Source: Venturia oleaginea (Eukaryota; Ascomycota; Dothideomycetes; Venturiales; Venturiaceae). From it: a DNA stretch of 64,000 nt. The notes beneath the pieces are model-generated. The model searched no databases. It was not told the origin of the DNA and was given only the letters and a program-made list of their open reading frames with translations. The stretch spans positions 1,550,001-1,614,000 of the forward strand of contig JABMLP010000002.1 in NCBI GenBank assembly GCA_013176395.1, written 5' to 3'. The translations under genes were made by a program, and so were the position numbers. Of this stretch, positions 1 through 8,482 are shown one piece after another (the first letter of the stretch is position 1; each line of letters opens with the position of its first letter).

Positions 1-1943
1 GCCAGTAATTCTTTATCGTGGATCTCGTAGTTACATTCAGCCGCAGTGAGCTTGCGGGAGAAGTATGCTACTGGTCGTAGTTTTCCTTTCATATCCTTCT
101 GCGACAACGTGCCTCCCAGCGCGTAGCCAGAGCAGTCGCACTCGAGTACCGTATCCAGGTCTGGATTCCAGTGAGCCAGTATTGGGGCGGAGATGAATAG
201 CTCCTTCAAGACTTGAAAGGCGTTCTCATGTTCTTTGTTCCAGACAAAAGCGACGGCCTTCCGTGTTAACTTGATTAAGGGGTCGGAGAGCTCTGAGAAG
301 TTGTCGATGAAGTCTCGGTAGAAATTTGCAAAGCCTAGGAAGGAGCGTACGCCTGTGACATTGACTGGAGCCTCCCATTCTTTAATCGCAGCAACTTTCT
401 CTGGGTCGACTTTGATCCCTTCTCCTGCAGTGATAATGAACCCCAGATATTTGACCTCCTGAACAGCAAACTCGCACTTGCTTAAGTCTAGCCGAAGTCC
501 AGCAGTCTTGAGCTTGGCAAGAATTTGGTTAACCTTAACCATGTGATCCAGATAGTCGCCGTCGCTCCATATCAAGACATCGTCCATGTAGGCTGAACAG
601 CAGATATCTAGGGATTCCCGTAGGACTCCGTTGATGTATCGTTGAAAGCTCGCGGGTGCGCCAGCTAGTCCGAAGGGGGTAACTAGCCATTCGAATAGTC
701 CAAATCGAGTGCGAAAAGCCGTTTTCCACTCATCGCCGTGCTTGATGCGGAGCCGATGAAATGCCGCTCTGACGTCAAGTTTGGTGTACCAACGCGCTGT
801 TGCTAGATTTCGTAGGGTTTCTCGGATTAGTGGCAATGGGTAGCGGTCCGATCGAGTGATTCGATTCAGTGCCCGATAGTCTACACACATCCGAATGCCT
901 CCACCTGGTTTCCTTACAAATAAGACTGGGGCTGCCGCTGGTGAGTTGCTGGCGCGTATCCAGCCCTTGTCCATATAGTCCGAAAGTGTTTTTCGTAGGA
1001 CTAATAGCTCTTCCCTCGACATGCCGTATAATGGGCCCCAAGGAACTTCTGCCTCGCGACCTTGTTCATCTCGTATCAATTCGATAACGTGATCGCGACC
1101 CTCTTGATGGGGCGCGATCTCTCCGTCTTCGTCGTCGAGAAAGGCATCAGCATGCTCTGCTATTTCTTCTGGTATCTCTTGTCGGATTTCTTCCTCAGTC
1201 TTTCTCTGTTTTCTTTCTGCTAACTTGCTTAGGGCCTTGTTGATATCCGACATCGAGATAGCCAGCACTTGTGTACCATCCGGTCCATCTCTTCTCAACC
1301 GTCGCTGGGCCCTTCCAACAATAGCTGCAAATACAGATCCTGACACTAGACAAGCCGCCCGCACGTGAGCGAGCCGGTCTCGCGCTTTGGTGTTCTGTTC
1401 TAGCCACCCCTTTTCTCTTACCGTGATGCGCTGGAATCCTTGACCAATAAGCAGCTTTCTCTTAGCTGCTATATATCGCACCCAGTTTCTCTCTGCCCAT
1501 GCCTTGCCTAGGATAATAGGGAAGCTCAATCCTTTCACTATATACCCATAGACTCGCTCTGCTCGACCATCAATGTCGATCGTAGCGTAGGTCATGTGCG
1601 TAATACGGAGGTCTTCTCCGTTCTCGTGGCTCTCTTTAGCCAGTGCCAATTGTTTGGTGTCAATTGGGATGCGCGGTAGACGATGTGTTTGGACACTCTT
1701 CTCGCTGAAAGCAGCATAAGGGAGGCAGCCGTTATCAAAGAAGGATTCGGTGAAAGAAGTTCCGTTGATCAAGGTATCTATCAAGAAGGGTGTACTTTCC
1801 ATCCTATCCTTTGCTGCTTTGATTTCTCTTATGCCTGGTAGCTTTGTAATGTCTTCGCCATGTACATCTACTTCAGACCCTCGTGCGCGACGATGCACAA
1901 GGGTAGCTAGTTTTCCGACTCTGATGAGGCTTCCTGTAGGGAG
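1..1943 (-). CDS. Ty3/gypsy retrotransposon Pol, partial (protease, reverse transcriptase, start of RNase H)
   Basis: Translating the minus strand gives one open frame from 1943 to the window edge, so the protein is cut at position 1. A retropepsin-like segment has Asp-Asn-Gly-Cys at about 1725-1736 in place of the usual Asp-Thr/Ser-Gly. Reverse transcriptase follows: the LDVRAAFHRL block near 745-790, the Tyr-Met-Asp-Asp catalytic box at 579-590, and the FLGFANFYRDF block near 320-350. The left edge falls in the RNase H/connection region. Integrase would lie outside. The frame begins just after a TGA at 1944-1946 and has no early ATG. It overlaps the end of gag in the -1 frame, so expression as a Gag-Pol fusion by frameshifting is inferred. 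No stop codon interrupts it, so the copy may be recent. Confidence 0.93.
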
Positions 1944-3001
1944 TCATCGGTATGCTGTGTAATTACCGCAGTGACCTGAGTCTTTGGACGTGTTGCTGGT
2001 CGGAATTCGCATACGTTCGGGTGGTGCTTGGGCTTCTTACAGCGCCCGCATTTGCCCGCTTGTATAAGTGCCAAGAACTCTGTTTGGGATCGCCATTTCG
2101 CTCTAGGTCGTCGGTCCTTCTTCGCATCCTTTCCGAGTGTATCGACCCGAGCTATCAGTGCTGCGATCTGCGCTGAAAGGGCGTTGATGCCAGTCATTTC
2201 GACATCGCCTTCTGCGTCACGACTGACTGTTTGGGGTGATTGTGGCCTCCCTCGAGTCGTTGGCGTCTCCTTATCCGTACTTGGATAGCGGCGTTGGTGG
2301 GATAGAGCCTCTGTCTTCGTCGCGAAGTACTGTACATCTTTTATGTAAGTGTCGTAGTCGTCCCTGGACAATCGCACTGATTTCAAGGTCTGTTGGAGGG
2401 AGTAGTTGAGCGCGTTGTTCATGATAGTGATCTTTGAGGCTCTTTGCGGCGCTAGGGATCCAGCGTGCGATGTCAGTTGTTCGAACTGCTGGCGGAAGTC
2501 TTCGAACGGTTGTCTGCTGCCTTGGCTAATCTTGTTCAGCTCGTCGAGAGCTTTAGCTTCCGCTTCATGATCTAAGAACTTGTCGTCCATATGCTTGATA
2601 AAGGACTCGGGTTCGTAGTTGTCATGTTGCTCTCCATTGCTTAGCCATTGGATGACGCGTTGTTGTTTCTCTGTCGGAAGCCCGTTGAAGATGTTCGCGC
2701 ATATTCCTTGATTGCTTCCAAGCTTCCCATTTTCAACAGTGATTTTTGTCTTGATCTGCCATCTGAACAGCGTGTAGTTGTCTCTTTTCCCGTCCCATTT
2801 AGGCCATGCAATAGCTTTTGCACCGGTGTTCCCATCAACACTGACTGCGGTCAGAGCTGCCACCAATTGTTGTACGGTGTCAGGCGAATTTGCTCGAGCC
2901 ATTGAGAGTTTGTCGATTCCTTGCGTAATGCTCGCGATTGGGTCGTCGTCGGTAGTAGGGGTGTAGGTTGTAGGAGTCGATAGGGTACTGTTGCTACGCA
3001 T
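1907..3001 (-). CDS. Ty3/gypsy Gag (capsid/nucleocapsid)
   Basis: An uninterrupted 364-aa frame. I start at the ATG at 3001; the frame opens slightly upstream (GTG at 3010). The N-terminus is Ser/Thr-rich and low complexity. The middle is a retrotransposon gag-like helical region (WPKWDGKRDNYTLFRWQ, then FLDHEAEAKALDELNKI). Near the C-terminus (about residue 317) sits a canonical CCHC zinc knuckle, C-x2-C-x4-H-x4-C, which binds RNA in Gag proteins. The gene ends with TAG at 1907-1909, and pol continues in the -1 frame across the overlap 1907-1943. This order (gag then protease-RT) is the Metaviridae layout. Family assignment is firm; subclade is not resolved. Confidence 0.9.
   Translation of the reverse strand: MRSNSTLSTPTTYTPTTDDDPIASITQGIDKLSMARANSPDTVQQLVAALTAVSVDGNTGAKAIAWPKWDGKRDNYTLFRWQIKTKITVENGKLGSNQGICANIFNGLPTEKQQRVIQWLSNGEQHDNYEPESFIKHMDDKFLDHEAEAKALDELNKISQGSRQPFEDFRQQFEQLTSHAGSLAPQRASKITIMNNALNYSLQQTLKSVRLSRDDYDTYIKDVQYFATKTEALSHQRRYPSTDKETPTTRGRPQSPQTVSRDAEGDVEMTGINALSAQIAALIARVDTLGKDAKKDRRPRAKWRSQTEFLALIQAGKCGRCKKPKHHPNVCEFRPATRPKTQVTAVITQHTDDSLQEASSESEN
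1910..1916 (-). promoter_or_regulatory. Candidate -1 ribosomal frameshift site between gag and pol
   Basis: On the minus strand the last two gag sense codons plus the preceding base read GGAAAAC, directly followed by the TAG stop of gag (1907-1909). Sliding back one base puts GGA AAA in the decoding sites and enters the open pol frame. It resembles X XXY YYZ heptamers but is not a perfect match in the first triplet. The pol frame has a stop only about 28 bases upstream (1944-1946), so the shift must happen in this short overlap. Confidence 0.5.
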
Positions 3002-3422
3002 CAAGTACACCTAGGTTTGTAAAGAACTGAATCTATATTACGGGACGGTAGCTGGAAAGACGCAGCATACTCGTAGCCAAAGATTGTTTAGATTCAGTTA
3101 AGGAGTGAAGGTATCTACAAACAGAGAACCTCAATGAGGTTCTTTCTCTATACTAGGCTCAATCAGGCTTAGGCTCTTAGCCTATACCAACCATGGGCCA
3201 TGCCCATAACACTCCATAATCGAGGCTTTTACAACCTAGTTTTAGAGGAGATCTTTTTACTAGAGAGGTAAGAATTAACTAATCTACGTGTTTCAGATAG
3301 GTTCAGCTATGGGGTAGAGCTCTCAGAATCACTCAGTCAGTTAGCCAGCCAAATACTTGAGAATGTCCACGTTGATGCACAAACTACGATCATGAGGAGA
3401 TTTGCAACCGGCGATCAAGTAG
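3002..3422 (-). other. Probable 5' LTR/leader of the gypsy element (boundaries not proven)
   Basis: The 5' LTR should lie just upstream of gag on the minus strand. A TGTTATGGGC start is present near 3218-3209, inside an inverted repeat (ATGGGC..GCCCAT) that reads on both strands at about 3190-3211. The second LTR is outside the window, so neither LTR ends nor the primer-binding site can be confirmed. The stretch is AT-rich and has no open frame of note. Confidence 0.35.
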
Positions 3423-3632
3423 TTTTCTGAGAGCCAAGACTGCCATAGAACAAGACTCATAGGATTTCAATAGGACTTTGATGAGGTTCTGATTGAATCT
3501 GGAGATTTGCATACCACAGAACAGCGAGTTTATGGGGCGAGATTCGATGGATTGATAGATTCACGTTGAGCGACATGTTTGATACGCAAGATTTTCAATC
3601 GATATTTTGCATTCTTAGCTCTCAGAAAGCAC
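3423..3632. repeat. Short inverted-repeat element, MITE-like candidate
   Basis: The left end (from 3423) reads TTTTCTGAGAGCCAAGACTG. The right end, read on the minus strand from about 3632, gives CTTTCTGAGAGCTAAGAATG, so the two ends form imperfect inverted repeats about 210 bp apart. The left motif recurs almost exactly at 59586-59606, and an internal GCCCCATAAACT motif recurs near 59691 in the other orientation. No coding frame is convincing inside. Target-site duplications are not clear. Confidence 0.35.
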
Positions 3633-4120
3633 GGAAGTTGAGTCAACTTGCAATTTTTCCTCGAATATTGGAAAGCGGGCATACGAAACTCAATGCGATA
3701 GGTATTGGCTATTACTTTAGCATGCACGAGCAGTGGGTACCTCTCTCTACGCGTTAGTGTCAAGCGCAGATTATCTACGTTGTCTAGAAAATCATAATAT
3801 ATCTACCATGAAGACAGAAATTCACAATATAGCTACCCTTGAAGACATGCTTGCGAGAATGGAATACCGTACGGACTGTAGTTTGTCCGTATTCCGTAGA
3901 TGTATTTATTCCAATCTATCTATATTTAGCCGCCACCTCCGCGGTTGACTATTGTAAGCTCGTACACACGGAAATTGCTCACCGACGTAGGCTTGATGGT
4001 TGGCATACGTATATATCTAAAGGATACTCACAAGATAATCATTACAACAACGAGTTCCAACAAGACGAACACCGTCACCAACAGTTATTATTACCGCGAG
4101 TTATTATTCCCACAGCTACA
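3633..4120 (+). promoter_or_regulatory. Upstream region of the secreted-protein gene at 4121, with TATA box
   Basis: No gene is seen. A TATA-like GTATATATC lies at about 4009-4017, some 105 bp before the ATG at 4121, followed by an A/C-rich leader typical of fungal 5' UTRs. An imperfect hairpin (GGAATAC..CGGAC / GTCCG..TATTCC) lies at about 3859-3896. Confidence 0.4.
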
Positions 4121-4523
4121 ATGCAGTTCTCTACCCTCCTCCTTATCATCACTGCCGCGTAAGTCTAATCTCGATTGATCCGTGAGATGGTACCTTGGGC
4201 GCGACCTGATAATTCGTAGCACCGGAGCCGTATCCACCGAGGCCCACATTGGTTGCTGCAAAGCAACGAATAATGCTTGGAAGACATTTGCATCAAGTCA
4301 ATGCTGCCAGTTCTACAAAGGACGAGAAATAACTGAAAATGGGAGGGCTGGGGTAAGCCAGTTATTTCTATAACTTTTAAATATCATTATAGCTCATGGT
4401 CCACAGTGCGCGATAACGACACACGATGATCTTGTAGCAAGATATGGCAGGTGTTGCAATGCCGAGGGATTCAATATAAAACCCGTAGAGCGTGATTGGA
4501 CGTGGTGTTCAGTAAAGATCTAA
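4121..4523 (+). CDS. Small secreted cysteine-rich protein, 95 aa, 3 exons
   Basis: My model is exons 4121-4158, 4220-4352 and 4407-4523. Both introns (61 and 54 bp) have GTAAG donors and AG acceptors, and the frame is continuous to TAA. The N-terminus MQFSTLLLIITAATGAVSTE looks like a signal peptide cut near residue 17-21. The mature part has 8 cysteines at 25, 26, 41, 42, 58, 73, 74 and 91, including three Cys-Cys pairs, with two Trp near the end (W88, W90). Size, secretion signal and even cysteine number fit the fungal effector/secreted-peptide class; no family is recognised. The second acceptor could instead be TATAG at 4392, but both other frames then stop within a few codons, which is why CACAG at 4406 was chosen. 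It lies between a gypsy element and a Copia relic. Confidence 0.65.
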
Positions 4524-5456
4524 GAGACGGAGATGGCTTGAGGATGAGTGAGAAACTGAGATCGGTGAACGCTTCCACAGCCATGGGTTGCAATTGAGGT
4601 CTAATGCTACTGTAACCTACGTCTGGAAATGATTGCCCTGTTTTCATATTTTGCATCATGCAAGCGTGGTCTGTAGTACGCCGTGATAATCCTCAAACTA
4701 GGATCCTAGGCATGGACTTTTTTCGTCCGTTTTTGAATATTCTACGCTATGATAGGAACTCCGCACGCACGACCACGATAATCCTACTACATTCTCCTGA
4801 AGTCCTCGACCAGGAGGAAACCCTCCAACTCTCCCCAAACGAATATTGTCGTAGCTCCAGCTTCAAGATAGCGCTATTGCCTCGTAAAGCTTTCCACCTC
4901 GGAGGATACTGTCCGTGCGCGCGTTTTCGACGAAGTCCGGGACTCCTTTCGCCCTTGCCACGGTCAAGACTTGCGAGAGTACACTGCAAAGACGTGACCA
5001 TTTGCCAAAGTTCAAGACGTACTGAGCGACTCTGTTGAAAGAGAGTCTTGAATGCAGGCTCTCATGAAGGAAAACTACTCCATGGAAACATGTACTTGTC
5101 GGTCTGGCTGATCCGAAAGAAGCCGAGTCAACTCGATTCTTTTTAGTGCCGGTGAGATCTCTTCCTCTCCTTCATGCGCAGATTCTGGACAACGATGTTG
5201 ATTCAGAACATCTCACCTTCAGGTCGATATTGATAAAGTTCTGGTGATTCGAGCTTCGAAAATTGCCAGAAAATCAGCGATAAGCATCCGGAGCTGAGTA
5301 CACTCTGTGCAAAGTAGGTATATTGGCAGTGAAAAAATAGACCACAATGTGACGAAACATGGATGGTGCAAAAGACAAGAGGAAAAAGTGGTCTTCACAC
5401 GGATGATCAAATTTGAAAGAGATGTAAGTTGAATCATATAATGCCTCAATCACAAC
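4524..5456. other. Intergenic region between two secreted-protein genes
   Basis: The two flanking genes converge here (plus strand from the left, minus strand from the right). ORFs of 76-126 codons exist on both strands but overlap each other, have no family resemblance and no supporting splice structure, so none is called. Confidence 0.5.
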
Positions 5457-5892
5457 TTAGCTACGTCCATGCTCGTACGAGTGTTGGCTAAAATCTTGCA
5501 TAGCATGTCCCACTGGCTGTCCTTCAATACCCATATCGATACCCATCACAGAATCTGGAAGTTGTCAGAAAACGCGACGTTACTGTCTGGCCTACACTAA
5601 CCGTGGTCTGACTTCACCGCCTCAAAAATGGCGGCACTAACGTTCCTCGTCCTCCTTTCTTTGGCGACCGTCCCTCTCACATCGGTCTCGACGATCCCAT
5701 TCGCGGATCTGATCGCACCTGAAAAAAATTAGCTCGTCGAACGACTTCGTGATGCAATCCACCCTACAAATCCGCAGGAGCTGCATTGGCAACTACAGAA
5801 GCATCGATAGCAGTTGTTCCGTCCACAGGAGCAGCGAACGTGAAGGAATTAAGGCCAAGGATGGCAACGAAGATGGTCTTTGTGAAATGCAT
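5457..5892 (-). CDS. Small secreted protein without cysteines, 109 aa, 3 exons
   Basis: The model on the minus strand is exons 5892-5768, 5708-5602 and 5554-5457. The N-terminus MHFTKTIFVAILGLNSFTFA is a clear signal peptide (cut near residue 20-21), followed by an Ala/Asp/Val-rich stretch, a short basic segment (KERRTR) that might be a processing site, and a Gly/His-rich tail. Intron 2 (47 bp) has GTTAGT, a CTGAC branch and CCAG. Intron 1 (59 bp) has a GTAGGG donor and two possible acceptors 11 bases apart. The perfect TTTTTTTCAG leads to an early stop, whereas the downstream GATCAG keeps the frame open into exon 3, so I used the latter. No family is recognised. Its start lies only 68 bp downstream of a Copia LTR that carries a TATA box. 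Confidence 0.6.
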
Positions 5893-5959
5893 TGTGGTAA
5901 GTTCTTTAAATTGATGGATGTTGGCGGGAATGAAGATGTACTGATTTGGAGTCAGACAG

Positions 5960-6087
5960 TGTCACAATATAGATGAAGCAGACTGAAGTCTGAATTGATG
6001 TGTGGGCTATCCGCATATTTATACAATTGAGAGACTCGTATTCGAGCTAGTACAAATGAGGATAGAATGAAATGAGTTTATTTGACA
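5960..6087 (-). mobile_element. 3' LTR of a decayed Copia element, overlapping the promoter of the gene at 5892
   Basis: Read on the minus strand, the LTR begins TGTCAAATAAAC directly after a polypurine tract (AAGCAGGGGGC) that lies 3' of the Copia RNase H. It ends ..TGTGACA at 5960, giving TGTCA/TGACA inverted ends and 128 bp. Only one copy is in the window, so the ends are not proven by comparison. Confidence 0.6.
6015..6023 (-). promoter_or_regulatory. TATA box inside the LTR, pointing at the secreted-protein gene
   Basis: The minus strand reads GTATAAATATG here, about 125 bp upstream of the ATG at 5892 and in the same orientation as both the Copia relic and the gene. Transcription starting about 30 bp downstream would leave the LTR and enter the gene. 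Confidence 0.5.
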
Positions 6088-6243
6088 GCCCCCTGCTTGA
6101 AGCAGAGTAAAATTGTGTAAATGAAGTGAGTACACTAAAATATCCCAGAGGGAGGAGGAGGTGCCAAAGGGGCAGAGAGAGAGACCGCCAGTAGGCTAAC
6201 CTCATTGAGACGACGTACAGATGAGGAAGCGTCGCCAATCGAC

Positions 6244-7268
6244 TCAGAATGAGTGCCAAGGTATCGCGTCAATTACGATTCCAAGTGCAGCCCTGAACAG
6301 CTCAAAAGTAGGCTTCGGTAGCCCCTTGGTGAGGCCGTCAGCAACCATCTTCGCAGTGCGTATATATTGAGGATAATTGAACCATTGGCAACCTTCTCGC
6401 GGATCCAGTGTTCTTTGAGGTCCATGGCTTTGTTTCGGCCGTGAGATTGAGGGTTCTTTGTGAGGGCAATAGCTCCTTGGTTATCGGCGTAAATGACTGT
6501 AGTGGATGGAACAAATTCAGGGTTGATCTCGTGAAGCAATCGCTGCAGCCAGATAGCTTCTTTCGCTGCATTCGTCTGGCCAATGTATTCGGCTTCGCAA
6601 GTAGAGAGTGATACCCTGGCTTGTCTCTTGGATTGCCAGCTAATTGCTGCACTGCCGATATTGAAAAGGTATCCGGAGGTTGATCTTCTTGTACCAACGT
6701 CACCGGCCCAGTCAGAGTCAGTGAATCCGACGAGGTTTTCGAGTTCGCCCTGATAGACGAGTGATGCAGAGAGAGTGCCCTTGAGGTAACGAAAGATATC
6801 CTCGACGAGGGTCCAGTGTACTGCGTTCGGGTTGGCTGCATAGCGACTGACGAGGGAGACTGCAAAGGCGATATCTGGCCGTGTGCCTAGCATTGCATAC
6901 ATCAGTGACCCGACGGCAGACTGATATTTGGTTTTGAAGTAAGGGTCAGCAAGGTAATCTTCCTCCGCAGGTTCTGGCTTCGCAGATGGGTTGATTGGGA
7001 TGGGTTTAAAGTGACAGTCGGTGAAGCCGTGATCCTCGAGAATCTTCGTGATGTATGCAGTTTGATTGATGGAGATTGAGCGATTCTGGCGATCTCTGTG
7101 AAGCAACATTCCGAGATAGAACTTTGCCGGCCCTAGATCAGTCATCTGAAAATGCTTATCTAAGGCCTTTTTTAGGAGATTAATAATCTGTTGCATATCG
7201 GGACCAATGAGCAGAAGATCGTCAACATAGATAGCTACGAACAGCTGCCCTTTCACTACGGTCACACA
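6244..7268 (-). pseudogene. 5'-truncated Copia Pol (end of reverse transcriptase and RNase H)
   Basis: The fragment starts at about 7268 within reverse transcriptase, just upstream of the catalytic Tyr-Val-Asp-Asp (LFVAIYVDDLLLIG). It continues through the connection region (KYQSAVGSLMYAMLGTRPD) and RNase H (TDSDWAGD, the STCEAEYIG block, YADNQGA). Near 6360 a one-base deletion throws it out of frame. The downstream frame continues with RTAKMVADGLTKGLPKP, the conserved Copia C-terminus, to a stop at 6244. Upstream of 7268 the sequence changes abruptly to unrelated DNA, so gag, protease, integrase and half of RT are missing. Non-functional. Confidence 0.85.
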
Positions 7269-7432
7269 TCGCGATTTTTTACAGCCATTTACAGTGCGAT
7301 TTCTTGTAAAAAACAGGATCTGAAATTTACAGGGTTTTACAGTGTAATTCGAATAGCCCGATTACAGGGCTGTACAGTGCGATTTTTGGTATTATAATTA
7401 CAGCAATTTCCGTGCAATTGAGCCCTATCAAA
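7269..7432. repeat. Repeated TTTACAGTGCGAT motifs at the breakpoint of the Copia relic
   Basis: Variants of TTTACAGTGCGATTT / TTACAGGG(C/T)TGTACAGTG occur several times between 7275 and 7420. Clustered short direct repeats next to a decayed transposon protein look like subterminal repeats of a DNA transposon, which would have inserted into the Copia relic. This is inference; no terminal inverted repeat was proven. Confidence 0.35.
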
Positions 7433-8041
7433 TCAAGACCTCGCAATCCCTCGCACCTTAACCTCGTCTAGGGCCCCTACAATCATCTTCTGAACCTTGC
7501 CGTAACTGTCTACTTCCTCTTTGAGCACGCCAATGAGGCCTAGTATACTAGTCGGCTCAATGATGTCCCATCTGCCACCCTCAGAAGCGTAAGTTATCTG
7601 ATGTATCCGCTCATTTGTACGTACATTTTTCCACTTTTGAATGACTGCAAAGAAGACGCCGTTTACCTCAACAAATGAATGTACTGAACCAGAGTGAACC
7701 CCTCTCGGATCCCGTCCTCATCGGCCTTGGCCATGTATACAACGTTATAGTCATTGCGGTTGTTGTTAGACCTAATCTGAGAGGGTTTTCAGCCAAATGT
7801 TAGCTTCTTAGACACCTTACAACGCTTGAAATACCTTATATTCCTCTCAAATACACGTCTTTGAGGCCAGATATCGAGATACTTGGCCAGTTTGACACGG
7901 TGATCATTCGTTAGTTGTACATTCTCGTAAGGATGACGGATTCGGCCATTAAATTCGGGGTAGACTGTTGGATCTTTGGCGTCAGGGTGAAGCCGATTTG
8001 GATCGATTCCGAGAAGCCAAAGATGACTGATTTGTTCATCC
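7433..8041 (-). pseudogene. Decayed C-terminal part of an unrecognised mobile-element protein
   Basis: Two coding-like stretches lie in series on the minus strand. 8041-7789 encodes a segment containing EFNGRIRHPYENVQLTNDHR and ends in a TGA. The same frame then reopens (NDYNVVYMAKADEDG). After a frameshift near 7700 it continues as FVEVNGVFFAVIQKWKN and ..GGRWDIIEPTSILGLIG.. to a stop at 7433-7435. One in-frame stop plus one shift make it a pseudogene. It is cut on its upstream side exactly where the Copia LTR begins (8042). I do not recognise the family; the position beside repeat motifs suggests a DNA transposon. Confidence 0.45.
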
Positions 8042-8244
8042 TGTTGCAATATGGTGTAATATGGTGCAATATGGTGATATCTCCGGCGGCCTCAAGACCG
8101 ACCGAGCCATCAGAACCTATTTCAGTACTTTCAATAGTGTATATATAGCCCTCATTTTCCACTCGGTTTGAGGGCATGCAGTCACTCATTGAATCGATAT
8201 CTTACCTCAGTTTACCTCTCACATTTGGTGTTGTTCCAACTTCA
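8042..8244 (+). repeat. 5' LTR of the Copia element
   Basis: Starts TGTTGCAATATGG with three tandem 10-bp copies of (G)CAATATGGT/GTAATATGGT, carries a TATATATAG box at about 8142-8150, and ends ..CCAACTTCA. It matches 13447-13649 at 201 of 203 positions. Confidence 0.9.
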
Positions 8245-8248
8245 GATA

Positions 8249-8270
8249 GTTATGAGCCCGGCTATCGCTT
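8249..8270 (+). other. Primer-binding site complementary to the 5' half of initiator tRNA-Met
   Basis: Four bases after the LTR the sequence reads GTTATGAGCCCGGCTATCGC. Its reverse complement is the D-arm to anticodon-loop half of an initiator methionine tRNA, ending GGGCTCATAAC, with the CAT anticodon. Priming from a tRNA-iMet cleaved in the anticodon loop is established for Drosophila copia and its relatives; here it is inferred from complementarity. Confidence 0.75.
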
Positions 8271-8482
8271 AGGGTCCCCAGATTATTCGAACTAAACCAC
8301 TTCTGGCTTACCGCCTTTGTTTGTCACCCCTCTTCAGGTCTAGCACCTCAACGTCTTTACCACTTTCGTGTTCTTTTCGTGGTTTACAGGTATTCTGCCC
8401 CGCCGTCTCCTCCGAGGGAAGTCAACGATCAATACCATTTATCTATCTTTTCAACCCCCATTGCTGTAGACCCTCCTACACA

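Noticed and set aside
5749..5976. 75-codon plus-strand ORF
   Set aside because: Antisense shadow of the spliced secreted-protein gene on the minus strand.
8321..8482. Upstream in-frame extension of the Copia polyprotein
   Set aside because: Begins with TTG, not ATG, and lies in the leader between primer site and the well-placed ATG at 8483.
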